From an uncultured Blautia sp. (GTDB lineage Bacteria > Bacillota > Clostridia > Lachnospirales > Lachnospiraceae): a DNA stretch of 45,128 nucleotides. Below the pieces are notes generated by a model. That model did not search any database. It was not told the origin of the DNA and saw nothing but the letters and a program-made list of their open reading frames with translations. Below, in pieces: positions 19,341 through 28,613 of the stretch. The DNA is taken from the NCBI GenBank assembly GCA_934364795.1, contig CAKRMK010000026.1:1-45128 (forward strand), written 5' to 3'. The position numbers and the translations under genes are program-made. Position 1 is the stretch's first letter; each line of letters starts with the position of its first letter.

Positions 19341-20822
19341 ATGAAAAAAATTGGATTCGACAACGACAAGTATCTGAAAATGCAGTCCGAACACATTCGT
19401 GAACGCATTAGCAAATTTGACAACAAACTTTATCTGGAATTTGGCGGCAAATTATTTGACGATTACCATGCTTCCCGTGTTCTTCCAGGATTTGAACCAG
19501 ACAGCAAGCTGCGTATGCTGATGCAGCTTTCCGATCAGGCAGAAATCGTTATTGTTATCAGTGCTCCTGATATTGAGAAAAATAAAGTGCGCGGCGATCT
19601 TGGCATCACATATGACGAAGACGTTCTCCGTCTGATGAACGAGTTCACAAGCAGAGGCCTTTATGTGGGAAGTGTATGTATCACACGTTATTCCGGACAG
19701 GAGGGCGCAGATGCATTTAAGAAGCGTCTTGAGAAACTGGGAATCAAAGTCTATGTTCTTTATAATATTCCAGGCTATCCAAGCAATACTTCTCTCATTG
19801 TCAGCGACGAGGGATATGGCAAGAATGATTATATTGAAACTACCCGTCCCCTGGTTGTCATCACTGCTCCAGGACCTGGAAGCGGAAAAATGGCTACCTG
19901 CCTTTCCCAGCTTTACCATGAATACAAAAGAGGTGTCAGCGCAGGCTATGCCAAATTCGAGACTTTCCCTATCTGGAATATCCCGCTGAAGCATCCTGTA
20001 AACCTTGCCTATGAGGCAGCTACCGCCGACCTGAATGATGTGAATATGATCGATCCTTTCCATCTGGAAGCTTACGGGGAAACCACAGTCAACTACAATC
20101 GTGATGTGGAGATCTTCCCTGTTGTACAGGCTATGTTCGAGAAGATTATGGGCGAGTGCCCGTATAAGTCTCCTACAGACATGGGTGTAAACATGGCAGG
20201 CAATTGTATCGTAGACGATGAAGTGTGCCAGGAAGCTTCCCGCCAGGAAATCATCCGCAGATATTATAAGAGCATGGATGCCCTTCTTTCCGGTACAGGC
20301 ACAGAGGAAGAAGTTTATAAGATCGAGCTTCTTCTGAAACAGGCACATGCCACCCTGGAGGACCGCAAAACAGTTCCTGCTGCCCTGGAGCTTGAAAAAG
20401 CTACAGGTGCTCCGGCCGCTGCTATGGAGCTGGATGATGGCCGTATTATCACAGGAAAGACTTCTGACCTTTTAGGTGCTTCTTCTGCACTTCTTCTGAA
20501 TGTGCTGAAAGAACTTGCCGGAATTGATCACAAGACACATGTAATTTCTCCGGATGCCATCCATCCGATCCAGGAATTAAAGACCAACTATCTTGGAAGT
20601 AAGAACCCACGACTTCACATGGACGAAACTATGATCGCGCTTTCCATCAGTGCTGCAACTAATGCAGATGCACGCCTTGCCCTGGAGCAGATTCCCAATC
20701 TGAAAGGCTGCCAGGCTCATACATCTGTTATGCTGTCCTCTGTAGACATTCTTTCTTTCAGAAAACTTGGCGTGGAGCTGACCTGCGAACCGAAATTTGA
20801 GCAGGGAAAGAAACTGCAGTAA
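19341..20822 (+). CDS. DUF1846 domain-containing protein
   Basis: This 493-residue cytosolic protein belongs to the conserved DUF1846 family of Firmicutes, whose biochemical role is unknown to me. It has a Gly-rich loop TAPGPGSGKMATCLSQLYHEYKRG-like block at about residues 175-198, resembling a nucleotide-binding loop, a CxxE-poor middle, and a conserved end with AHTSVMLSSVD. The ATG at 19341 follows AAAGGAAAG; the open frame upstream (from 19263) has no family match. It is monocistronic and ends in a 111-bp inverted repeat. Confidence 0.88.
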   Translation: MKKIGFDNDKYLKMQSEHIRERISKFDNKLYLEFGGKLFDDYHASRVLPGFEPDSKLRMLMQLSDQAEIVIVISAPDIEKNKVRGDLGITYDEDVLRLMNEFTSRGLYVGSVCITRYSGQEGADAFKKRLEKLGIKVYVLYNIPGYPSNTSLIVSDEGYGKNDYIETTRPLVVITAPGPGSGKMATCLSQLYHEYKRGVSAGYAKFETFPIWNIPLKHPVNLAYEAATADLNDVNMIDPFHLEAYGETTVNYNRDVEIFPVVQAMFEKIMGECPYKSPTDMGVNMAGNCIVDDEVCQEASRQEIIRRYYKSMDALLSGTGTEEEVYKIELLLKQAHATLEDRKTVPAALELEKATGAPAAAMELDDGRIITGKTSDLLGASSALLLNVLKELAGIDHKTHVISPDAIHPIQELKTNYLGSKNPRLHMDETMIALSISAATNADARLALEQIPNLKGCQAHTSVMLSSVDILSFRKLGVELTCEPKFEQGKKLQ

Positions 20823-20831
20823 ATAAAGCAT

Positions 20832-20942
20832 GCCCCCAAAGGCTCCGGAACCTGTTTAAAAAGTACCATTTAAAAAATGCTTTTTTAAAAACTTTTTTAA
20901 ATGTATTTTTTCAAACACGTTCTGGAGTGCCTTTTGGGGGCA
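20832..20942. terminator. 111-bp near-continuous inverted repeat (bidirectional terminator or small element)
   Basis: Arms of about 50 nt pair along almost their whole length: TGCCCCCAAAGGC at one end with GCCTTTTGGGGGCA at the other, then GGAACnTGTTT, then AT-rich CATTTAAAAAA against TTTTTTAAATG. It fills the space between the convergent DUF1846 and GtaA-type genes (10 and 13 bp gaps). It is much longer than normal terminators. No target-site duplication is obvious. Confidence 0.7.
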
Positions 20943-20955
20943 CATTTTAACAAAT

Positions 20956-22926
20956 TTATCTTCTTTTCTGAAGCAGTAATGGCATAAACAGCCCACCTTG
21001 TACTGTTCTGTTATGGAAATGAACTTCACACGCCGTAATAGTATCAAACCAGTCAGAAAACGGATTTCTGCTTGGTGTTTCCTGAAGGTATTTTACCAAC
21101 GGCTTAAGAAATTTTTCCTGTTTTTCTCTGTCATCTGATAAGGCCACTACCCAGAGAATCCAGTCTGATTTCGTGTATATTGCCCGGTTATCCAGGGGAA
21201 TTCCATACTTGTTGATTTTACCAAGATAATAATCAATTTCTTTTTCGTATATCTCTTTTTCAAATAATCCACTGTTCCAGATGCGATCCCAGATCAAGTT
21301 ATATTTCAGGCTCCAGCTTTCTGTTTTATCGAAAGTCAGCTTTGTGTGATCTTCAGCAGATGCACGTTTTTGCCAGTCTTTTGCCATCATGGCTGCTTTA
21401 TCGTGATACCAGATAGATTCCTCCTCTTTTCCAGTTGCTTTCAAAATTCGGGAATACGCCTCGATTCCCATAATCGCCTTAATAGAAAGATTGGTATTAT
21501 ATGCAAGATGTCCGGCAAAATCATCTGTGCACAACTGTTCTCCGGGATTTTCTCCATGAATCAGTAAGTAACCAGCCCATTTTTCCAGAATCTCCATATA
21601 TGGCTTCACAAAATCCATGTTTCCGTCTTCCTCTGTTATTTCCGCACATAAAATCAGCATATTTCCACATTCTTCTACCGGCATCTGCATGCTTTCTTGA
21701 TAAATGTCCGATCCTGCTGGATACATATAATATGCAGGAAACACCTTGCCATTATGAGGTTCTGGATATCCAAATTCCTCTTTCACGCCATATACCTGAC
21801 CATTTGCGTATGGATATCTTCCCACATCATGTGGTGCAAATTCATAGCCCCATACCGGCATCTGGCTGAATTTAAAAACAGGCCGTAACATTGCTTTTAC
21901 ATATTCTGTATCAAAAAGGAAGAATAAAGGTGAAGAAGGATAACTGATATCCACAGTTCCAATACAGCCATTTGAATCACATTCTTTTGAGAAAAACAAC
22001 AGATTTCCTTCTCCGTCACAGACCAGCTTATGGGCTGCAATGCTCTGCCTGTATGCCACAGCACACAAAAATGCATATTCTTCCCCCAGAAGCTCTGTCT
22101 CCTGTTTTTTTATTCTTTCATCAAGCAATGCACATTTTTCCTTTAAAATGGGATACTCTTTTACAGATGCCTCAATTGCCTCTCTCACAGAAGGATAAAA
22201 CTTTGTCCAGTAGCCTTTTAAGATTTCTCCAAAATAAACAATGGAAGCCACATCATCATATGCCACCACAAGGTAATCCTCCCAGGATGCCGATTGGGTA
22301 ACATTCACTTCAGAAATTGCTTTTATGCTGCCTTCTTCTTTTTCATAGGAAACTTTTATGGGCGATTCTTCTTGCGCAGCCACATAGAAATATCCCCAGT
22401 CAATGGAAACTGCATCTCCACTATGGCTTAATAAAGGCTGCTGCTCCCGTCCCATCCAGCTGATCCGGACTTTATTTTCCAGACTGTTTCCTCCAACCAG
22501 AGGCTCATGTTCTTTGGAATGATGGCACAATTGCTCCCCGAATTCCCACAGCAAAACTACAGAATGATCTTTTTGATCCAAAGATTCCACGTGCCAGTCT
22601 ATGTAACTGGTAGGTCTTGAAATCAGTTTCTTATCTGTCAGCAACAATGGGGTGAAAAAATGAATATGTAAACGGATTCCGCCCCCTTCCATAGCATAAG
22701 AACTGGTGGTAGATGTAATTTCAAACTTTTTCTGAAGTAAAGTTTCTTCTTTCCCGGCGCCCATAAACCGGTATGTTTTTCCATCAATTTTTATGAGACC
22801 CTTTACAGGCTTTGCCCTTCCGGTCCAGTGACAGGTATCTTTATCATATAAATGATCTGCCGGTGACCATACTGAAAAATATGGATCACATGTAATCAAT
22901 GGCACACTTGGTATTCTTTTTTCCAT
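20956..22926 (-). CDS. Glutaminase-A-fold protein (GtaA/DUF4965-type), probable glycoside-active enzyme
   Basis: The 656-residue protein matches the layout of fungal GtaA-like proteins: an N-terminal beta-rich part (about 1-270, with SVPLITCDPYFSVWSP) and a C-terminal alpha/alpha toroid (about 280-656) with NGCIGTVDISYPSSPLFFLF and FAPHDVGRYPYANGQVYG. Family names suggest glutaminase, but bacterial members lie in sugar loci and the fold is that of glycoside hydrolases; sugar activity is inference. No signal peptide is present, so it is cytosolic. The ATG at 22926 follows AAAGGAG at 8 nt. It is last in the ABC/GH116 operon, 13 bp after the hydrolase. Confidence 0.8.
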   Translation of the reverse strand: MEKRIPSVPLITCDPYFSVWSPADHLYDKDTCHWTGRAKPVKGLIKIDGKTYRFMGAGKEETLLQKKFEITSTTSSYAMEGGGIRLHIHFFTPLLLTDKKLISRPTSYIDWHVESLDQKDHSVVLLWEFGEQLCHHSKEHEPLVGGNSLENKVRISWMGREQQPLLSHSGDAVSIDWGYFYVAAQEESPIKVSYEKEEGSIKAISEVNVTQSASWEDYLVVAYDDVASIVYFGEILKGYWTKFYPSVREAIEASVKEYPILKEKCALLDERIKKQETELLGEEYAFLCAVAYRQSIAAHKLVCDGEGNLLFFSKECDSNGCIGTVDISYPSSPLFFLFDTEYVKAMLRPVFKFSQMPVWGYEFAPHDVGRYPYANGQVYGVKEEFGYPEPHNGKVFPAYYMYPAGSDIYQESMQMPVEECGNMLILCAEITEEDGNMDFVKPYMEILEKWAGYLLIHGENPGEQLCTDDFAGHLAYNTNLSIKAIMGIEAYSRILKATGKEEESIWYHDKAAMMAKDWQKRASAEDHTKLTFDKTESWSLKYNLIWDRIWNSGLFEKEIYEKEIDYYLGKINKYGIPLDNRAIYTKSDWILWVVALSDDREKQEKFLKPLVKYLQETPSRNPFSDWFDTITACEVHFHNRTVQGGLFMPLLLQKRR

Positions 22927-22939
22927 GGCATACACTCCT

Positions 22940-25558
22940 TTACTTTCTGATAGTCAGGCACTCACCTTCTTTTATTTCTATAAGATCCTGGAAGAAAATC
23001 TGCCCCTTACTTTCCTCAAACACTATTTTCTTATTTCCGTTTTCTGCATGGGCAGCTTTCTGTAACGGAACTTTTACAGATTTCAGTTTTAAATTTCCAT
23101 ATAATACACGGATTTCACATCTGTCCGGATACTGGCAAAAAATTCCCCATCCGTCAGCGACACTGAAGAATCCTTTAAACGGGTCTTTCCCCTGCACATG
23201 AGGCGTAAATCCAATATACTGTTTTCCCAGATCATATTCAAAACCACTGGCAGCCAGAATCAGGGCAAAACTTGCAAGAGATCTTGCATAATTGCTTCCG
23301 CACTCAAATTCATTCCATGGATTTCGCACAATTCCGTCGAATCTGTCCCGGATGGTATTCACAATCTCAAATGCCTCTTTTTCCATTCCTTCCCAAAGCA
23401 TATGAGATGCAGCCTGATATTCCATGCCACACATTACTTCCGGTCCGTAAGTCAGCGGAATCTTCGGCTCCTTTTCTTTATCAGGCCATGCACACACGAT
23501 CACTCCGCCTTCATCATTCATGGCGTATAATCTTGCCGGGTTAAATTCCTCCCGCATGCTCTTTTTATAATTATATTTATAAATCGCGCGAAGGGAACTT
23601 TTCACTTTTTCATTGTCCATAATTTCACCCATGCCGCAAAGATGACCGTGCCACTGTCCAATAACCTGGTCAATAGAAGAACCGTTTCCAATCTGGTATT
23701 TGATTTCACCAGTTTCTACATTCCAGTAAGTATCTACTGCATTTTTGCCAAGCAGGGATTCGCCATTATCATATTTTTTCAACAGTTCTTTATCTGTCAG
23801 ATCAACCTTTTGCTGGAAATATTCTCCGTTAAAAAGATTTTCATCTGACCATTTCTTTCCGTTTTCAAAAAGTTTCAAATACAGCTGCTCTTCTTCTGTA
23901 TGGCCAAGTATTCCGGCAATTTCTGATGCAGCCTTAAGTGCACACTGGTAAAATCCATTCAGCCAGGAGCTTGGTCCAAACAGTTCCATATCAAGAGTAT
24001 GATGCTGTCTGCCTTCCATAACGCCATCCTGGTCATAATCCCATTTATCTTCATTTGTTTCGGCCCAGGCAAATTCAATGGATTTTTTTACAGCCTCCCA
24101 CTTTCCTTCTAGCCACTTTTTATCTCCACAGATCTTGTAATCACGATATACCTTTATTACGCCGCCCATCTGTCCATCTACACATGCACGGAAATTATAG
24201 CGTTCCCTGCCTAATGGCAGCTGTAGCCTGAAGGAAACAGAGCCGTCTTCCCGCTGACTGTACTTATATTCAAGATCTCGCATAGAACGTTCCAGATTTG
24301 GATATAAAAACGGAAGTGCATAAGCATAGTTCCACACGTGAGAACAGGAGCCTTCACAACAGCCTTCATCCTGATTACAGCCTTCAAAGGCATAAAAAGA
24401 ACCATCTTCCAGTCTTAAACAGGTCGTACTTTTCAAAATGGACAAATTGGCAGACACTGCATCCAGACAGATTTCCGGCAAAGAGGTTTCATACAAAGCC
24501 TCCTGGAACATTTTGGTTTCTTTATATAACTGATCCCACTTTTGCAGACAATACATTGCGCAATCCATAGAATCAGTGAACAGTTTTGCATAATAATTTT
24601 TCCATATGGTTTGCTTTTCTTTTCCCTTTTCCGGGTTCCAATAATTTGTACAATTCGGAAAATACCACCCAAGGACAAATCGTACTATTTTTGTCTGACC
24701 TGGCAAAACCTCTACGGTTGCTGCCAATGTTCCCATATCCTCTCCATCGTATTCTCTTACTTTTTCTAATTTTCGCAGCTCTGTATCATAATGTCTTTGC
24801 TGCATTGGACCTGGCACATGAAGATCCCGCCAGTAAGTTTCCATACTATCGAACCACTCTGCCCGGTACCAGTACTCCTGTCCACAGGCCTGCTTTGCGT
24901 CTGTGGCAATACAGAAATTCCCAAACTGAAGTTCCTCTTCTTTTAAAAGGGTGGAATCCATATAAATTGCTGTGTATTCTCCCTGTTTTTTCAGAGTATT
25001 CCTGGTCGTGGCATAAGGTAAAAGGTTATTCATGGCAAAATATGCCGTATATGTACTTTTTTTCTCCCCTGTATTAGTAAAAGAAATTTCAAAAAATGCA
25101 GCCGGAATGGAAGAGTCCTTATCATTTAATGGAATAAAAGGATTAAACGCTTTCAGCTTTACTGTTCCTGGAAAATGTTCATCCTGAAATTCCAGGATGG
25201 CTTCCGGATATCTCCCATTGAATTTCACATTTTTAAAATGAGGGACACCTGCCATGGTTCCTCTGTATGTTCCCATGCCATAGCCAAATCCTCCATTTCC
25301 TCGCTTTACATTAATGGTTTCTCCACCTTCCCGTGGTCCCTGATAATCTCCCTGCAAAACCCTGACATCTTTTACTTGTCCATCCTGTTCTGCGCGGACA
25401 CAAAAATGGGTAAATCCGTTTCTGGAATTTTTAAATGGCCTGTTAAAAATTTCCCAGTCACGGAATGCACCATTTCCTGCAAGTCCTACGCTGCCTGTAC
25501 CGATTCCCCCCAGAGGGAAGGATATCAGTGTTGTATTTTTTCCTTCATAAACCGCCAT
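22940..25558 (-). CDS. GH116-type glycoside hydrolase (GBA2/DUF608 family)
   Basis: The 872-residue cytosolic protein has an N-terminal beta-sandwich (about 10-300) starting FPLGGIGTGSVG, and a C-terminal alpha/alpha6 catalytic domain (about 370-800). FYAFEGCNQDEG...CSHVWNY aligns by pattern with the GH116 nucleophile region, and DYDQDGVMEG...HTLDMELFGPSSWL with the acid/base region. Known GH116 enzymes act on beta-glucosides or beta-xylosides. No signal peptide, so its substrate is probably imported by the linked ABC transporter. AAGGAGG stands before the ATG; it is 12 bp from the MalG-type permease. Confidence 0.87.
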   Translation of the reverse strand: MAVYEGKNTTLISFPLGGIGTGSVGLAGNGAFRDWEIFNRPFKNSRNGFTHFCVRAEQDGQVKDVRVLQGDYQGPREGGETINVKRGNGGFGYGMGTYRGTMAGVPHFKNVKFNGRYPEAILEFQDEHFPGTVKLKAFNPFIPLNDKDSSIPAAFFEISFTNTGEKKSTYTAYFAMNNLLPYATTRNTLKKQGEYTAIYMDSTLLKEEELQFGNFCIATDAKQACGQEYWYRAEWFDSMETYWRDLHVPGPMQQRHYDTELRKLEKVREYDGEDMGTLAATVEVLPGQTKIVRFVLGWYFPNCTNYWNPEKGKEKQTIWKNYYAKLFTDSMDCAMYCLQKWDQLYKETKMFQEALYETSLPEICLDAVSANLSILKSTTCLRLEDGSFYAFEGCNQDEGCCEGSCSHVWNYAYALPFLYPNLERSMRDLEYKYSQREDGSVSFRLQLPLGRERYNFRACVDGQMGGVIKVYRDYKICGDKKWLEGKWEAVKKSIEFAWAETNEDKWDYDQDGVMEGRQHHTLDMELFGPSSWLNGFYQCALKAASEIAGILGHTEEEQLYLKLFENGKKWSDENLFNGEYFQQKVDLTDKELLKKYDNGESLLGKNAVDTYWNVETGEIKYQIGNGSSIDQVIGQWHGHLCGMGEIMDNEKVKSSLRAIYKYNYKKSMREEFNPARLYAMNDEGGVIVCAWPDKEKEPKIPLTYGPEVMCGMEYQAASHMLWEGMEKEAFEIVNTIRDRFDGIVRNPWNEFECGSNYARSLASFALILAASGFEYDLGKQYIGFTPHVQGKDPFKGFFSVADGWGIFCQYPDRCEIRVLYGNLKLKSVKVPLQKAAHAENGNKKIVFEESKGQIFFQDLIEIKEGECLTIRK

Positions 25559-25570
25559 TTTGTTTCCTCC

Positions 25571-26413
25571 TTATCCTTTTATTCCAGAGCCAAGTGACAT
25601 TGACTGTAAAAAATATTTCTGTGCAAATAGATACAAAATAAAGGTTGGTATCATTGCCAGGCAGGCTCCTGCCAGAATGGGACCTATCTGAAAGCCACCA
25701 TAAGCCCCCTGAAGTAATTGAAGTCCCGCAGTCAACGGCATTTTTTCCACATCATTAAATACAATTGTGGGCCATAAGAAATCATTCCAGGAGCCTGTAA
25801 AACTAAACAGAGCTACTACTGTTAAAATTGGTTTCATAACCGGCAGTATAATTCTGAAAAATACATCGAATTCTCCTGCTCCGTCAATTTTCGCTGCCTC
25901 ATCAAAATCTTTTGGCACACCAAGAAGGAACTGACGGGCAAGAAAAACATTGGTCACTCCCCCAAGTCCGGGCAAAATCATTGCCACCGGGGTATTTACC
26001 CAGTCAAACCAGGAAATCACCTGATACAGAGGAATAATATTGGTGACACTTGGGAATAAGGATACTGCCATGATAAAGAAAAACAGCTGATCCCTGTATT
26101 TAAACTGCAGTCTTGAATATCCATAAGCTGTTAATGCAACCAGAAATACAGTAAGCACAGCCACAATTGTTGCAATAAACATGGAATTACAAAACCAGCG
26201 CACAATCGGCGCATTGTCTGTATTTTTCAAAATATTCAGATAATTTTCTATTGTCCATTTTTGAGGTAAAAATCCAAAACCCTTGATTTTGATCTCACTT
26301 TCTGTTTTAAAAGATGTGCATACTGCCCAGAAAATCGGCATCACGCACACCGCGGATAAAATACCGAGAATAAAAAAGGAGATTATTTTTCCTACTTTTC
26401 CACTACTTTTCAT
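25571..26413 (-). CDS. Carbohydrate ABC transporter permease, MalG type
   Basis: The 280-residue inner permease has six predicted helices and the EAA loop DEAAKIDGAGEFDVFFRIILP (about residues 186-206) that contacts the ATPase. The N-terminal helix and the C-terminal LGSGIKG match the CUT1 sugar family. AAGAAGG precedes the ATG. It pairs with the MalF-type gene 14 bp upstream. No ATPase gene is in this locus, so a shared MsmK/MalK-type ATPase encoded elsewhere is inferred. Confidence 0.93.
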   Translation of the reverse strand: MKSSGKVGKIISFFILGILSAVCVMPIFWAVCTSFKTESEIKIKGFGFLPQKWTIENYLNILKNTDNAPIVRWFCNSMFIATIVAVLTVFLVALTAYGYSRLQFKYRDQLFFFIMAVSLFPSVTNIIPLYQVISWFDWVNTPVAMILPGLGGVTNVFLARQFLLGVPKDFDEAAKIDGAGEFDVFFRIILPVMKPILTVVALFSFTGSWNDFLWPTIVFNDVEKMPLTAGLQLLQGAYGGFQIGPILAGACLAMIPTFILYLFAQKYFLQSMSLGSGIKG

Positions 26414-26427
26414 TTTTCACCTTCTTA

Positions 26428-27339
26428 TCAATCCTCTTTTGATACCAGACGGAACTGTATTACAGACACAACCAGGATCACTGCACCCAGTAAAAATGCC
26501 ATTGCCGAAGCCATACCTGCTACCGACTGTCCGGAACCAAATGCAAGATTTCTTATGTATAAAATCAGAACATTTATCTTTGGTGCCCCGCCGGTTCCCT
26601 GCTGTGTGAGCATGGTAGGCTGTCCATATACATTGAAGCTTCCGGCAACCGTGACAACCAGCGTATACAAAAGCTGAAATCTTATGGAAGGCAGTGCAAT
26701 GTACCAGAATTTCTTAAAGAATCCGGCTCCATCCAGTTCTGCCGATTCATACAATTCCTGGGGAACACCCCCAAGTGCTGCCTGATAAATAACCATATTT
26801 GTTCCCATTGTCCACCACACTGACATAATAATCAGTGCGTACCACATCCAGGGATCCGTTGTGGCAATGGAACACTTCACATTAAACAGACTGACCAGGC
26901 CATATCTTTTGTTTAACATCTGCATCCAGATAATTCCCACTGCTGAAACAGAAAATAAAGTTGGAATATACAGTATGGACTGGAACAATCTGGAACCCTT
27001 TGGTTTTATATTCAGTAAGTTTGCCAGAAATAAAGGAAACACAATACTGACAGGTACATTTAAAAGAACAAACTTAAATGTATTTCCAAATCCGTCCCAG
27101 AACTGTCTGTGATAAGTAGATTCCTTGTCCGCCAAAATGCTCATATAATTCTCAAGACCAACCCATGTTGGTTTATTGATAAAATCCCATTTTGTAAAGG
27201 AAATCACAAAACCATAGACAATTGGAAACAATACAAATATGAAAAATAAAATCAAATGAGGACCAATAAAGGCAAAAGGCAATAATTTGCCCTTTGCCTT
27301 TATAAGGCGCCCCCTTTTGTCTTTATTGGGAGCATTCAT
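26428..27339 (-). CDS. Sugar ABC transporter permease, MalF type
   Basis: The 303-residue CUT1 permease has six helices and an EAA loop with QELYESAELDGAGFFKKFWYI near residues 204-224. A short cytosolic N-terminus (MNAPNKDKRGR) precedes the first helix. GGAGG lies before the ATG. It sits 14 bp after the solute-binding protein gene and 14 bp before the MalG-type gene. Confidence 0.93.
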   Translation of the reverse strand: MNAPNKDKRGRLIKAKGKLLPFAFIGPHLILFFIFVLFPIVYGFVISFTKWDFINKPTWVGLENYMSILADKESTYHRQFWDGFGNTFKFVLLNVPVSIVFPLFLANLLNIKPKGSRLFQSILYIPTLFSVSAVGIIWMQMLNKRYGLVSLFNVKCSIATTDPWMWYALIIMSVWWTMGTNMVIYQAALGGVPQELYESAELDGAGFFKKFWYIALPSIRFQLLYTLVVTVAGSFNVYGQPTMLTQQGTGGAPKINVLILYIRNLAFGSGQSVAGMASAMAFLLGAVILVVSVIQFRLVSKED

Positions 27340-27353
27340 TTATATACCTCCGA

Positions 27354-28613
27354 TCAATTCAGATTCTGTGCAATATTATCTTCTGCCTGTTTCTGTGCCT
27401 GTGCAAGGCCTTCCTCAAGATCGATATTTCCAAATAAGATATCACCAAATACAGCATTGATAGCATCATCTGCATAACCTGTATATTTATAATTCTTGAA
27501 CTGGATAGATGCAGATTCTTCTGGTGTGGATACGAAGAAATGCTGGTTCATGTCTGCATATTCTGCTTCCTCATTTGCTGCATTACTTGCCGGAACCTGT
27601 CCGCTTCTTGCCCATTCCAGAGTGTTTTCTCTTACATATTCAAGGAATTCACCAATCACAGCTTCTTTTTCATCACTTCTTTCTTCATTTTTCAGAAGTA
27701 CGAACTGGTTGGAGTTTGAGAAGTTGTAGAAAGTATCTGTGTTGTATACAATTGAGTTGGTGATGCCCCAGTTTAATCCGTCAATTGCATTTAATGCATT
27801 TGCATCCCATACACCATCCGGGCAGAAAATTGCTTCGCCAGCCATGAACAGCTGAAGATTATCTTCACCTTCATCACTGCATCCGCCAAGATCTACGATT
27901 TCTTTCAATGTTTCCATTGCTTTTGTAAATTCCGGACTGTTGATGTTTGGTGTTGTCTCATCGGTAAATAACTCTGCACCTTCCTGTTTCGCAAGGGATA
28001 ATGCCTGCTCATAACCAAAGAAGGATACTGGAATGGTAACAATTCCATCTTCTGATGCTTTTGGAATGATTTCTTTGATTTCATCAATTGTGATAAGGTT
28101 ATCATCCAGAACGCCTGGCGCATATTTTTCAACCAGATCTTTATTGTATGCAACTCCGATCACGCCCATATCAAGGGGAACGGAATACTGCTCACCATCA
28201 AAAGTACCGGTGTTCCATACTGTTTCATTATAATTTTCTTTCTTGATCTCTGGCTGTCCCTCAAGAAGAGTGGTCATTGGCTCCAGAAGTCCCTGTGCCT
28301 GGAACATAGGAATACGGGCAACATCTACCATGGTCAGATCCGGAATACCTTTGCCTGAATTTACAACTGTAGGAATCTTGGTGTAAAGATCACCGGATGC
28401 CATTGTAACATTTTTTACTTTATAAGCAGGATTGGTTGCATTAAATCCGTCAATCAATGCCTGCATGTTTTCTCCGTCAGGTCCTGTAAAGAAGTTCCAG
28501 AATTCAATTTCTTCGCCTTCCGCTTTTACCGGAAGTATGGTGGCTTCCCCTGCTAATCCACCTGCTAACATTAAAGCTGCCAGTGCTGTTGCCATCATCT
28601 TTTTGGATTTCAT
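27354..28613 (-). CDS. Extracellular sugar-binding protein of an ABC importer, without a lipobox
   Basis: This 419-residue family 1 solute-binding protein has a Sec signal peptide (residues 1-31, MKSKKMM... ending VKA) and a mature part starting EGEEIEFWNFFTGPDG. SGKGIPDLTMVDVARIP is typical of sugar binders. Firmicute binding proteins are usually lipid-anchored through LxxC, but here LAGG (16-19) has Gly where Cys is expected, so signal peptidase I cleavage and release or another mode of retention is predicted. It is first in the operon, and AAAGGAGG precedes the ATG. The sugar is unknown. Confidence 0.92.
   Translation of the reverse strand: MKSKKMMATALAALMLAGGLAGEATILPVKAEGEEIEFWNFFTGPDGENMQALIDGFNATNPAYKVKNVTMASGDLYTKIPTVVNSGKGIPDLTMVDVARIPMFQAQGLLEPMTTLLEGQPEIKKENYNETVWNTGTFDGEQYSVPLDMGVIGVAYNKDLVEKYAPGVLDDNLITIDEIKEIIPKASEDGIVTIPVSFFGYEQALSLAKQEGAELFTDETTPNINSPEFTKAMETLKEIVDLGGCSDEGEDNLQLFMAGEAIFCPDGVWDANALNAIDGLNWGITNSIVYNTDTFYNFSNSNQFVLLKNEERSDEKEAVIGEFLEYVRENTLEWARSGQVPASNAANEEAEYADMNQHFFVSTPEESASIQFKNYKYTGYADDAINAVFGDILFGNIDLEEGLAQAQKQAEDNIAQNLN

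Noticed and set aside
19452..20348. Minus-strand frame of 298 codons opposite the DUF1846 gene
   Set aside because: It has no ribosome site or known motif; the plus-strand frame is clearly the conserved one.
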